From: Humulus lupulus
Lineage: Eukaryota > Streptophyta > Magnoliopsida > Rosales > Cannabaceae
DNA: 64,000 nucleotides
Assembly (NCBI RefSeq): GCF_963169125.1
Contig: NC_084795.1
Span: forward strand, 195,150,214 to 195,214,213
Reading direction: 5' to 3'
In this document: piece after piece, positions 1-9,759 of the stretch
How the letters are laid out: every line of letters begins with the position of its first letter
Position numbering within the stretch: position 1 is the stretch's first letter
Translations under genes and position numbers: made by a program
Notes under the pieces: generated by a model
What the model saw: the letters and a program-made list of their open reading frames with translations, nothing else
Databases searched by the model: none
What the model was told of the DNA's origin: nothing

Positions 1-929
1 TTTCAGAGGTTGTGGCCGTGGATCCAGTACAGGGGCAGGCGTCAGGAGGATGTCTCCACTTCTTGTCCGTACTCATGTCAGTGGAGTGGGGACAGACATA
101 GTGGCGCAGGTGGTAGTGGTGTCGATTCTGACTTCTGGCCGTAGACGTACGGGCCACAACTCTTATTCCAGCACTCCCACTCCCCCACTGGTACGGGGTC
201 TTAGCGGCCGTACCCAGTATGAGATCATACAAGTAAGTTCCATTCGACACGTACTGGAGCCTTTAAGCATTGGGGTCCATCTGATGGCGTGGCTCCTATG
301 CGGCTCGCGAGCCTCCTTTGCGAGGCCTCCCTCGCATGGGCACCCGATGGTGTGGCTCCCAAGGGTACACGCCTCACACGGCATGGAGCGCTGGGGGCGC
401 GAGGCCGAATGCACGCTCGGACGCGAGGCCACGGGCGCTGGGACGCGAAGCCGAGGCTATTTCGGATGAGGCCACGCGTGCTTGGACGCGAGGCCATGTG
501 AGGCCGAGGTTGCTTCGGATGCGAGGCCACGCGAGGCCGAGGCTGTTGGGGCGAGGCTGTGCGCGCTCGGATGCGAGGCCACACGAGGCCGAGGCTGCTG
601 GGGCGAGGCTGCGCACGCTTGGACGCGAGGCCATGCGAGGTCGAGACTGCTGGGGCGTGAGCCTGGGCACGCGAGGCCGTCTCACGGGGCATGGTTCTGA
701 GCATGCGAGGTCTGCCAATGAGACATCCCCCTGAGTACACGAGGCTCCCTTATGCGTCACGCATCTAGGCATGGGAGGTCACCTCGCGGGGCACAGTCTT
801 AGACATGCGAGGTCATTGTGAGGGGGTCGCGCCCCGAGCGTCTCATGGCTCAAGCATGCATGCAGGCCTTTAAGGGACCTTAACACACGACTTGGTTCTT
901 TTATGGGTGTGGAATATTGAGCGTCCACA
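1..929 (-). repeat. 3' LTR of TRG-1 (left, cut by window start)
   Basis: Nearly colinear with 8114-9052, differing by scattered substitutions and small length changes in the GC-rich repeat. By comparison with the other LTR about 280 bases lie before the window. Its inner end is cgtccaca, the slightly mutated partner of cgtcaaca at the other LTR. Confidence 0.9.
360..720. repeat. GC-rich minisatellite inside TRG-1 3' LTR
   Basis: Irregular tandem units of roughly 50-65 bases built from the words gcgaggcc, gaggctgctgggg and gctcggacg. The stretch is very rich in G, C and CpG compared with the AT-rich surroundings. It produces long spurious open frames on both strands, because stop codons are rare in such DNA. 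The corresponding block in the other LTR is at about 8500-8800. Confidence 0.8.
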
Positions 930-943
930 CTTGCCCCCCAGTC
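930..943 (-). other. Polypurine tract of TRG-1
   Basis: On the minus strand the bases just upstream of the 3' LTR read GACTGGGGGGCAAG, a purine-rich run that would prime plus-strand DNA synthesis. TRG-2 has the same sequence at 42227-42240. This fixes the element orientation as minus. Confidence 0.8.
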
Positions 944-990
944 TAGGAGAGGACCTTTAGGTGCTCTTGTAGACTATTCACCTTGATTCT

Positions 991-1000
991 TATAAATAGG
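991..1000 (+). promoter_or_regulatory. TATA box of the TRG-1 antisense gene
   Basis: TATAAATAGG lies about 60 bases inside the inner edge of the 3' LTR, on the strand opposite gag and upstream of the antisense gene. TRG-2 has the identical decamer at 42288-42297 at an equivalent distance, and Tat-3 has TATAAATAA at 22318-22326. Conservation in position suggests a dedicated promoter; transcription itself is inferred. Confidence 0.6.
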
Positions 1001-1030
1001 TCTTCATGCATGGCCTAATATTTTCACCTT

Positions 1031-1103
1031 ACTTCCTTGGCTTAGTGGTTTGGAGAGCCCTTCCCTTTTCAAGAGGTAAGGGGTTCAATCCCCCACAACC
1101 TCA
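1031..1103 (+). other. tRNA-like Pol III box pair in antisense-gene leader (TRG-1)
   Basis: An A-box match (TGGCTTAGTGG, 1038-1048) and a B-box match (GGTTCAATCCC, 1082-1092) are 44 bases apart, the distance seen in real tRNAs. The T arm is perfect: GGGG (1080-1083), loop TTCAATC, CCCC (1091-1094). A 4-bp D stem is possible (1039-1042 with 1056-1059). The acceptor stem does not pair, so this is not a functional tRNA gene. It looks like a tRNA-derived or SINE-head sequence fixed in the family, because TRG-2 has both boxes at the same spacing (42335 and 42379). The splice donor of intron A (1076) lies within it. Confidence 0.6.
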
Positions 1104-1216
1104 CTTTTGCCAAAGTTTCATTTGTTTTATTTTTTCACTTCATTTTTTTTTATATAAGCTAATTTCTTGGCATGTCTATTTGGAGGCTAACACATCCTTT
1201 TGGTTTATTCTTGCAG
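1076..1216 (+). other. Predicted intron A of TRG-1 antisense gene (5' UTR)
   Basis: Donor gag|gtaagg at 1076 and acceptor ttcttgcag| ending at 1216. TRG-2 has the same donor and acceptor at 42373-42513, followed by the same exon start (acgcgtactttcg). A further predicted 5'-UTR intron begins at 1298 (gag|gtatat). Its acceptor, seen in TRG-2 as ctttcag ending at 42832, is mutated to tttggga around 1496 in this copy. Confidence 0.55.
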
Positions 1217-2562
1217 ACGCGTACTTTCGACCCTTTGGTGCTTTTCGCCCCTCAACCTCCTTTCGACCCCAACTACGGTCCATCTTAACCGCTTGAGGTA
1301 TATTTTCTTTGTCCTTCACATTCATTGGGTCCAAATTGGCATTGCTCGGGATGGGGTACCTTGGCCTAACCTTGTAGTGAGTCTGACCATATGCATGCCC
1401 CTCTTTTTTATACACTGTAGTGGGCCATTTAGGACGTTTGCATCTAGAGATATTAAGCCATCCCCTCATTTATACGTGAACCCCTTCTCGCTTTTGGGAC
1501 GAGGTCTAATGGCCAGTGACGGCCCGTCCGACATACCTCCAGGGGTTGAGTTTATTGACCTGTCCTCAGACTCAGGGTCCCTAGAGGGCAACCCTCACCA
1601 GGACTATGACTCCTTAAGGCAGACCCGTATCCGCCATCTTGAGTACATGGCTGAACTTAGGCGTAGAATTTGGGTGGTGGAGAGTGAAATTGACTCGGTG
1701 TCGAGAGGAGACGGGGCACCTTTCCCCCTAGACTTTAATAACCATGTAGCTAGCCTTAGGATGACCCTCTTAGAGTTGCAGAGGGAATTGGAGTTTATGG
1801 AGGAACACCTTCCGCCTGAGCCTTCCAGCCCATCTTCGCCTGATGACTGTCGGGGGGCTGCTTCTGCTTCTCCTCAACCCCTAGTCTAAGTTTTTCCTAG
1901 CTTAGCACTTCCGCAGTCGCTCCCTCGATGGAAGACTCTTGCTAGGAAGAAAAAATGGAGGGTCAAGTGTTCTGCCTCTTCCTCACATTTTTCTTTTGAT
2001 TTTGCAGATATGCCGAGGACAAGAAGACAGGTATCTACCCAAGAGTAGGACGACGCCCCTTTACTAGCGTCCGAGCTAGTGTTGCGCGTGTCCGACAAAA
2101 AAATGCTGGACGTCATGAATCATTATCGCGTCCGTCTAGATTATGCTCTATACGCCCCTTTGGAGGCATGCCGGGATGACCACCCTAGGCCCGGCTTCGT
2201 GGCCCTCAGTGAGCACATTCTGAAAGTGGGTGGTACCGTCCCGTTGCACTCGTTCTTTGTTGCGGTCCTTAACTACTTCGACCTTGCCCGGCTTCAGCTG
2301 GCACCCAATGGCTGGCTGACTTTGAGCTGCCTTTTCATTGCATATATGAAACTGTTGAAACGCACCCCTACGGCAATTGAGGTACATTTCCTCTACAACC
2401 TCATGCCCCTTCACAATTCAAAAGGCTTTTACTACTTACAAAAAGCCAACAACGGGGCCTCTTTGATAGAGGGTTTGGTGTCTAACCCGGGGGCTTGGAA
2501 GCGGGACTTTTTCTTCGTGGAAGGTCCACTCTCTGTTCGTGAGCATTTCCGGGCCACTCCCA

Positions 2563-2668
2563 GTAAGTACTCTGAGCATCAATTCGTCTCTCTTTTTTTC
2601 TTCTTTTGTTTTTGCAACTTATGGTTTCGTGCCTTATGCTCACATCGATTATGGCGCGTATTGTGCAG
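2563..2668 (+). other. Predicted intron in antisense gene of TRG-1
   Basis: Donor ccca|gtaagt at 2563 and acceptor ttgtgcag| ending at 2668, both at the same coding position as 43897-43946 in TRG-2, where the intron has shrunk to 50 bases. The reading frame resumes with the same residues (EQF) in both copies. Confidence 0.7.
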
Positions 2669-3381
2669 AGCAATTCGCTGAACCCATCATCGTCGGGTTG
2701 GAAGCGAAAGACATGAGAAAGTTCCTCAGCGCTGATCCTGCCACGAAAGAGGCAGTGCGCCTTTTCACCATGAAAAATCTGAACCGCCCCAAGCTATCTC
2801 CCGTCTCTGACCCCAAGTTGCTGTGGACCATCTCTGGGTCCATGAAGATGAAGGAGGCCTTGGCCGAGCTTTGCCCAGATGACGATGAGGATGAGGAAGA
2901 GCCGGAGGAAGCCCCTCTTGACCGCGGGGGATCTCACCAGCTGCCTCAATCTCCTGGGGGATGCCCCCCGTGCGCCTCCTATGATCCGGACATTGCTCCT
3001 CACTCTCCAGGCCAGCAGGCCGTTCCAAGGTGTTATGTTCACCTCGACCCTGATGGTTACGACGCCTTCACTCAGGCTCCTTTCGACCCTAGACCACCGG
3101 GGACTTATTACGCTGACCTTCCGGAGCCTCCCTCTGATCTACCAGATCCCCCGTTTTGCACTTTCATCGCGCCCCCTCCCGTTTCAGCGAGTGGGTTGTC
3201 TGTCCCCATCCAGCCCAGTGGTCCTGGTGCAGATGGGGCACCCTGGGTGACTCGGATGGCGACGTCTTATGGGCAGAGATACACCCAACTTGCCTCGAGC
3301 CTCCCCGTATCTGATTGGAATGGCCTTGGGAACGTTGCTCAGACGGACCTTGGGGAGAACCTAAGGCGTACCATGACTTGG

Positions 3382-3484
3382 GTGAGTTCCTCCACCTCAC
3401 ATCGGTCTTATTATGTATAGGTGTTTATGTACATGTCTTTTGCTTTTGTCATTTATTGCTTTTGTTGCTAACTTTTTTGTGCAG
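3382..3484 (+). other. Predicted intron before the coiled-coil exon of TRG-1 antisense gene
   Basis: Donor ttgg|gtgagttc at 3382 and acceptor tttttgtgcag| ending at 3484. TRG-2 has the same junction at 44660-44753. In both copies the next exon starts with the residues AYTVA. Confidence 0.75.
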
Positions 3485-3982
3485 GCCTATACGGTGGCTA
3501 TGCGGTTTGCCGACTCGTCTAACAACCTCTCCGCGTCTACTGCTTAGAGGGACTGCCTTACAGCCCGAGAGCAGGAGCTCGAGAAAGAGCTTAATGAAAC
3601 CAAGGCTAAGTTGTTAAGGGTCTGGACCAAATTTTCCAACTTGCTACTAAAGAGGAAGGAAGTAAGGGCCAAGACCAAGGGGCTACAGGACAAGGTTACC
3701 AGCTTGGAGCGTGAACTCTAGAAGGCCAAGGCCATTGCGGCCGCGTCGCAGCAGAGAGTTACCCAGTTGGAGGCCGAAGTCAAGGCCCTCAGGGCCGAAC
3801 TTCAGTCGTCGCAGGAGAGAAACGCTTCCTTGGAGGCGGAGAAGGCTACCATCGAGCACAGGTCCATAGACCGTGCCCTTTACACCGTGTGGAGGCAAGA
3901 TCCTAATTTTGACTTCTCTTCTTTTGGTGAGCATGCCGTTGCTCGAGCGGCCATGTGGAGCGTCCATGGTAGGAGGCCCTGA

Positions 3983-5114
3983 AGTAGTCATTTCATAACT
4001 TTTGTTAGCTAGCCCACCATGGGTGTACGCTCTCTTTTTTTTTTTTTGACTCTGTAATATCATTATCACTACTACTTTTCTTTTGTAACTCTTGTACTGT
4101 CTCCAGAACTTTCTTTTTCATTGTATATATACATGCGTTGCTATCTATCTCTTATTTTATGGCATTTAAGGCCCTTTTGAGCCTGTATGATGGGGTTTGG
4201 TTGGTTCCCCCCACTTATTTACCAGGCTGGAGGTCCTTAGGAGCCCATGTGAAAGGGTTCACTGGGACCTCTTTTGGCGCCTTTCGATTACTTTTATAAG
4301 GATATTTTGACCCCTTGGGTCCTAGCTATCCTCTTATATATTTTTGCGCGCGCTTATTATTTGTTGCGAGAAGCGTCCTTCTTGTCATTATGCATAGTAC
4401 TATTTTTGCAAGGGTCTCTTTTGGGACCCTTTTTGGCTAGACGACTTGGCGGCCGCTCTAGACTTATTATTGTCGTTACCATATATTGGCTAGACTTATT
4501 ATTGGCTAAATGGCTTGGTGGCCGCTCTAGACTTATTATTGTCGTTACCATATTTTTTTTTTGTAAGTTCCTATGGCCTCCTTGATGTTCACAAGGGAAG
4601 CTAATCCTTGTGATCCCAGGAGATGCCTTGTAAGGACTCCGCTTAAGGCCCTGATATAGGGGGCCCCTTTTTAGGGTCATGGTCCCTTTTTGGTTTCTCC
4701 TGATGGAGGGTCATTTTTAGGATCCTCTTGGTAGAGGGTCCCTTTTGAGTCCTCCTGATGAAGGATCGTTTTTAGGGTCCTCCTGATAGAGGGCCCTTTT
4801 TAAGATCCCTGTTAGAGGGCCCTTTTTAGGAGCCTCCTTTTTAGGAGGGCAAGGGGTCCTTTTTAGGAGCCCTTTTTTTTTTTTTTTTAGGTTCCCCCTG
4901 TTGTCTGTATGTTTTTGCCTCCTGTCCTGCCCCCCAAGTGTTTGGTGAAATTTATTTCGGCAGGCACTTTGGCTGATGCTCGCGCAGCAAAGAAAAACAA
5001 CATATGAAGGTGCAAACAATTTCATTCATAGCATGAGGTCTACAGCCAACTTTGTAAATAAAGGGGGTTACATCTAATTAGGAGGTTACCTAGGTAGCCT
5101 ATTTGATTCTTACT
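3983..5114. other. Convergent spacer of TRG-1 with short tandem repeats
   Basis: This lies between the 3' ends of the antisense gene and gag and holds no recognisable coding domain. A roughly 65-base unit (tagacttattattgtcgtta with ggccgctc) occurs twice at about 4450-4555. A unit of roughly 27 bases (tgatagagggccctttttag variants) is repeated about five times at about 4700-4840. Several poly-T runs follow. Confidence 0.7.
4698..4845. repeat. ~27-bp tandem repeat, about five units
   Basis: Successive degenerate units of the form 'cctgatagagggtcctttttaggg'. Such arrays at the convergent 3' ends are also present in Tat-2 (degenerate) and Tat-3 (a two-unit large duplication). Confidence 0.7.
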
Positions 5115-5311
5115 TACTTAAGCTAAAACAACGCGGAACAGACTAAACATAGGTTCTTTTTTGCACTGAGTGTGGTAGCACTTCTCGAGATGGTCCGTAA
5201 CTTGTGTTTCCAACTTGTGTGGGTCGCTCCTTCATACACAAGCATTGCCATCGGTACAGGCGGTTTGGTGGTTGTGCGGAGGGACATGTTATAGCATTGC
5301 CTCGCCTCTTT

Positions 5312-7765
5312 CTACTCCCTTTTCACACATGCCACTCCCCTTGGGGTTGGGAATTTCATGGCCAGGTGATACACAGAAGTTATCGCCTTCAACTCTCTCA
5401 GAGAGGGTCTCCCTAATATCGCATTGAAGGCTGAGGTGCAATCCACCACGACAAAGTTATCCATTACGGTGGTTTGCCTGGGTTGCTCCCCCATGGTGAG
5501 GGCTAATTCGATTGCCCCCAGGGGCTGCATCGAATCCCCCGTGAACCCATACAAAGACGTAGTGCAAGGCTTTAGGTGACGGAGGCTCAATCCCATCTTT
5601 TCCAGCGCTGGTCGATACAAGATGTCCAGAGAGCTCCCGTTATCCACCAAGACCCGATGTACCCTCATGTTAGCAAGCTGGGCAGTTAGTACCAGGGGGT
5701 CATTATGTGGGAAATGCACCCCCTGCGCATCCTCTTCAGTGAAAGTTATCGAGTCATTCTCGCCCTTGAAGCTCTTCGGGGGGCGTTGCTCCAAACTTAA
5801 AATGCAAGGTGGTGGACTTCGTCTGGCCTCCTTGGCGTACTTGTCTCGCCCCTTTCTAGAATCGCCTCCGAATCCTGGTCTTCCAAATATAGTCCTGACC
5901 TCTCCCTGTATTTCTGGGGCCACCTCTCGCGCCCGTGGCGGGGACGCTCCTTCTTCTGGCCTCTGGCTCTCCTTACGCTCGTACCTGCCCAAATGTCCCC
6001 TGCGAATAAGCTCCTCGATTTCCACCTTCAAATGGTTGCATTCCTCAGTGGTGTGGCCGACATCCTCGTGATACTGACAATACTTGCTGGGATCTCTTTT
6101 GGACCAGTCTTTTTTCATTGGTGGGGGCCTTTTGAAAGGGACTTGGTTCTCGTTTATAAGGAAAATATCCTCCCTCGAGTGGGTGAGGTCAGTGTAAAAG
6201 GTGTAGGGGCTCTGTGTGTGCTCATCAGAGCGTTGGTGCTTCCGGGGTCGATCATCCCTCGTCCCCTCATAAGACCCCTTCCTCTTTGCACCGCTTTGGT
6301 TATCCCGGACCGATGGTTTTGGGGGCGATGGGCCATTTCCTGCTTTGAGGTTCTCGTGACCATCCTCCACTCGAATGTACTTTTGTGCCCACTCGTAGAA
6401 ATCATCCAAGTCTGTGACCTCTCTCTTGAGCATGTTATCCCATAACTTGCTCCCTGGGCGTACTCCTGCCGTGATGGCCATTTTCAGCTCTCGGCGGGTC
6501 AGGCTTCCTACCTTAGCCGCCTCCATGTTGAACCTGTGGATATAGCTCTTCAAACTCTTGTTTTCACCTTACTTCACATTGGCGAGGCTAGTGTCGGGCA
6601 TTGTGTAGTCTCGCATAGCATGGTGCTATTGGAGGAACTCCTCAGAAAGTTGTTGCCAAGACCGGATGGACCCCGGTCTAAGCCTCTTGAACCATTTGTA
6701 TGCAGGTCCTTTTAATGTGACGGCGAAGCAATGACACCTCGCCCCGCTGCCAATTCCCCTTAGCTTCATCAGGTCGTTAAATGTGTCTAGATGATATTTC
6801 AGATTTGTGTTTCCTTCGTAGGGGGTCATGTGGGGCTCTTTGAAGTTGGCAGGGAGCCTGATGGCCTGGATCTCCTTGACGAAAGGTGACTCGTGGTCGA
6901 ACTCCTCATAAAAAATTTGACCTCCTGAGGCGATGATGATCTTGCTTCGCAGGCTCTTCATTTCTGTGTCCAAGTCCTGCCTTCTCTTACTTAAGGAGTC
7001 CTTTAAAGCGGACGGGTTAGGGTTACCCCTCTCTTTGCCCTCCCGAGGCGCCATAGGGGGCGCGGTCCCTTTACCTGCCCTCTTTTTATTGAGCTCCTCC
7101 CGTAGATCTGAGGGTGTTCTCTTGGAGGTGACCTCGTTCTCGTTGCGAGGGGCAGCGTTGGTCCTTGGCTCTGATTTCTTGGCCTGCTTCGGTGGTTCGG
7201 GATGTTCGCATCGCTTCGCTTGGGGGTTGTTACTGGTAGAGTGCCGGGTCCTCCCATCATCTACTGGTACGGTGGTCTCCACCCCGTCTCGACCTTTTTT
7301 CTTCCCCTTAGGCAAGGTCACGCTTGACTTACCCTGCAATAGGCCATTCAGCACCTCTTGCATGTTTTCCAGGGTGGTCTCCAATCTTTGGTTCTTATGG
7401 TGGAGGTCACGTATTTCTTCTTCATAGAATCGAGACTTCGAACTCGAGCTCACGGAATGGACCCGGGGATGCTTATCACGCCTACGGGTAGAAGGGCTCG
7501 GGTCCTGCCGGCCGGAGTTCGGTACTTGAGATGATTTGGGGGGAGGGAACCCGTTAGCATTTTCCGATGGTGCTATTGGAGGACTTTCTCCAGGTGGAGC
7601 TGCCAGTGACGAGGCCTCTCTATCACCTTCGTGAACCTAAGGGTCCCTTGGGGGCTCCACGTCTCTGGGTGGAGGAGGGTCCTTCATGGAGGCCTTCAGC
7701 TGGACTCCGGTAAGGTGGACCTCCACCTCCCGTGGCTTCCTGAGTCGCTTTGAACGTCTTGGCAT
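5312..7765 (-). pseudogene. gag: TRG-1 gag-protease (one frame, four nonsense codons)
   Basis: This is the capsid/nucleocapsid and aspartic-protease precursor of a Tat-like element. Counting from the ATG at 7765 (a basic N-terminus, MPRRSKRLRKP), the order is: a coiled-coil stretch near residues 110-145; the gag core with the motif LKGPAYKWFKRL (about 290-380); a CX2HX4HX4C zinc-knuckle-like motif KYCQYHEDVGHTTEEC (about 563-576); and a retropepsin active site VDNGSS (about 707-712) followed by ILGRPSL. The whole span is one uninterrupted frame. It is broken only by TAG at 7637-7639, TAG at 6626-6628, TAA at 6569-6571 and TAG at 5312-5314; family alignment suggests all four were glutamine. 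Beyond the last stop the frame continues with KEARQCYNMSLR to about 5130, where pol would be expected but is absent. Confidence 0.9.
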
Positions 7766-7811
7766 TTATTTTTGCCGAAAGTAATGGTAGAAAAGTAGCT
7801 TGGAACTTACG

Positions 7812-7829
7812 TTCCCATAGACGACGCCA
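7812..7829 (-). other. Primer-binding site of TRG-1
   Basis: Minus-strand sequence TGGCGTCGTCTATGGGAA begins three bases after the LTR end. It is a close variant of the TGGCGCCGTCTGTGGGAA found next to many plant Gypsy LTRs. The exact primer tRNA is not certain. Confidence 0.7.
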
Positions 7830-7832
7830 AAC

Positions 7833-9052
7833 TGTTGACGGTGAGAACTGGTTAACTAAGTTGAGTTGGAAAAATTTATCAAGTTATGATAGTCAATAAA
7901 AAAGCTGTGGAAATTTAAGTAATAACTCAAGAACAATGACAGAACAACAATGGAAAAATCAATCTTTCATTCACTCTCAAGCATTTGCTACAGTAAATTT
8001 TCCAACCCCCTCTCTGGTGGAGTTAGAGTTCATTTTATAGTAGGCTCTAATGGCCCTGGGTACATGGTGGTCCAGAAGACCAAGTGGTACATAAGTACTC
8101 TGTCAGGAGAGTGGTTTCAGAGGTTGTGGCCGTTCATCCAGTACAGGGGCAGGCGTCAGGAGGATGTCTCCACTACTTGTCCGTACTCATGTCTGTGGAG
8201 TGGGGACAGACATAGTGGCGCAGGTGGTAGTGGTGTCGATTCTGACTTCTGGCCGTAGACGTACGGGCCACAACTCTTATTCCAGCACTCCCACTCCCCC
8301 ACTGGTACGGGGTCTTAGCGGCCGTACCCAGTATGAGATCGTACAAGTAAGTTCCATTCGACTCGTACTGGAGCCTTTAAGCATTGGGGTCCATCTGATG
8401 GCGTGGCTCCTATGCGGCTCGTGAGCCTCCTTCGCGAGGCGTCCCTCGCATGGGCACCCGATGGTGTGGCTCCCAAGGGTACACGCCTCACACGGCATGG
8501 AGCGCTGGGGGCGCGAGGCCGAATGCACGCTCGGACACGAGGCCACGGGCACTGGGATGCGAGGCCGAGGCTATTTCGGACGAGGCCGCGTGTGCTCGGA
8601 CGCGAGGCCATGCGAGGCCAAGGTTGCTTCGGATGCGAGGCCACGCTAGGCCGAGGCTGCTGGGGCGAGCCTGCGCACGCTCAGATGCGAGGCCACGCGA
8701 GGCCAAGGCTGCTTCGGATGCGAGGGCGAGGCTACGCGCGCTCGGACGCGAGGCCACGCGAGGCCGAGGCTGCTGGGGCGAGAGCCTGGGCACGCGAGGC
8801 CATCTCGCGGGGCATGGTTCTGAGCATGCGAGGCCTGCCAACGAGACATCCCCCTGGGTACACGAGGCTCCCTTATGCATCACGCATCTAGGCACGGGAG
8901 GTCACCTCGCGGGGCACAGTCTTAGACATGCGAGGTCGTTGTGAGGGGGTCGCGCCCCGAGCGTCTCGTGGCTCAAGCATGCATGTAGGCCTTTAAGGGA
9001 CCTTAACACACGACTTGGCTATTTTATGGGCGTGGAATATTGGGCGTCAACA
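7833..9052 (-). repeat. 5' LTR of TRG-1 (complete, 1220 bp)
   Basis: Bounded by TGTTGACG and CGTCAACA, an 8-bp perfect terminal inverted repeat. A minus-strand TATAAAAT at 8032-8039 is the likely Pol II promoter for the genomic RNA and is conserved in TRG-2 near 41165-41172. A GC-rich minisatellite occupies about 8500-8800. The outer flank (9053-9057) is accct. Confidence 0.9.
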
Positions 9053-9759
9053 ACCCTTAACCAACTACTCGAGATATTGTGCTGAAGGGGGCTAGGGAGG
9101 AGTTGGCTCAGCCTTGGGAAGAGCTGGCATGGTTCTGGGAAACCACGATCACTACGGAGGAGCACTCGCAAATCCAGAAGGAAGTGGATGACAAGAGGGC
9201 CTGTGTCCACGAGGTGGAGGGTCTATTGGCCCCTGAGTGATCAAGGCTATCCACTTTGGAGAAAGCTTCCTCTATGTTTCTAGAGGTTGATGTAGGTCGC
9301 ACCCGGGTCGTGGAGGAGGAGCTGACTAAAGCTCGCGAAGAACTCCGATTGAGCCCGGCAGAGCCTTTCGTCCGTGTCGTGGAGCTGAAGAAAACTTGGG
9401 AGTATGCTTGATGGGTAGCCACTTGTGCTGTAGTTATCGCTAAAGAGGCCAACGACCTCCGTCAAGGATCAGAAGAACTGGAGATAAAGGCCGAAGAACT
9501 ACGTCGCTTAGCCGAATAATTGGAGAAAGACCTCAGGATGATAGTCGAAGATACACTCTTTGTTGTGTGGCAGAGCAATAGAGATATGGATCTTTCATTC
9601 ATCGAGCAGCCCAACATGAGGACAATGCTCGAGGTGCGCCTTGAGGCGGAAGAGGCCAGGGCAGCCCAGGAGTAGGAAGCTTTGGCGGCAGGTTGCGTTC
9701 TCAAAGTCGACCATGTGATCGAGATGGTGGTGGAGGTGCCCCCAGGTCAAGGGCCCTAG
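9053..9759 (+). pseudogene. C-terminal coiled-coil remnant of Tat-2 antisense gene
   Basis: The plus frame encodes E/K/R-rich heptads (AREELAQPWEELAW, TKAREELRLS, EELRRLAE) and a tail with DTLFVVWQSN and DMDLSFI that parallels the C-terminus of the TRG antisense proteins. It ends at TAG 9757-9759. In-frame stops near 9236 and 9409 (TGA) and 9517 and 9674 (TAA, TAG) lie where R or Q would fit, consistent with C-to-T change. The N-terminal part would lie beyond TRG-1, which inserted here. Relative to the Tat-2 integrase (minus strand) this gene is antisense. Confidence 0.65.

Larger units (their letters stand above)
1509..3982 (+). pseudogene. Antisense gene of TRG-1: PF04195-like domain plus coiled coil (broken)
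   Basis: The start ATG at 1509 follows the predicted leader introns and matches the ATG at 42844 in TRG-2. The acidic N-terminus (PPGVEFIDLSSD) is followed by a helical segment. At about 2085-2560 comes a globular domain with a PLHSFFVAVLNYFDLA motif and SVREHF at its end; this resembles the plant 'putative gypsy type transposon' family (PF04195). Introns 2563-2668 (GTAAGT...GCAG) and 3382-3484 (GTGAGT...GCAG) are conserved in TRG-2. The last exon (3485-3982) is a coiled coil rich in E/K heptads, ending in a conserved FDFSSFGEHAV segment. In-frame stops at 1887, about 2045, 3545 and 3719 break it. The biochemical role is unknown. It is transcribed, if at all, against gag. Confidence 0.75.
1..9052 (-). 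mobile_element. Non-autonomous Gypsy element TRG-1 (gag-protease only, antisense gene)
   Basis: In element sense (minus strand) the order is 5' LTR (7833-9052), PBS, gag-protease (7765-5312), tandem-repeat spacer, polypurine tract, and 3' LTR (929 down to the window edge). No RT, RNase H or integrase motif is visible in any frame between gag and the 3' LTR, so the element must have used enzymes supplied in trans. That fits the class of terminal-repeat elements with a GAG domain. The gag and protease resemble the Tat lineage of Ty3/Gypsy. The plus strand of the 3' half carries an unrelated, intron-containing gene (1509-3982). The right outer flank is accct; the matching left target duplication lies outside the window. 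The insertion lies in the antisense gene of the Tat-2 element. Confidence 0.85.

Noticed and set aside
225..772. Long open frames on both strands in the GC-rich LTR block (also about 8315-8944 and 41470-42154)
   Set aside because: Arginine/alanine/proline-rich products in several overlapping frames arise from a CpG-rich minisatellite with few stop codons. There is no domain, and the frames are not the same between the two LTRs.
1031..1103. A functional tRNA gene
   Set aside because: The A box, B box and T arm are good, but the acceptor stem does not pair and the second copy loses the D stem. Kept only as a tRNA-like element.
5622..6445. Plus-strand frames opposite gag
   Set aside because: They are shadows of the minus-strand gag frame, with no domain and no promoter or splice context.
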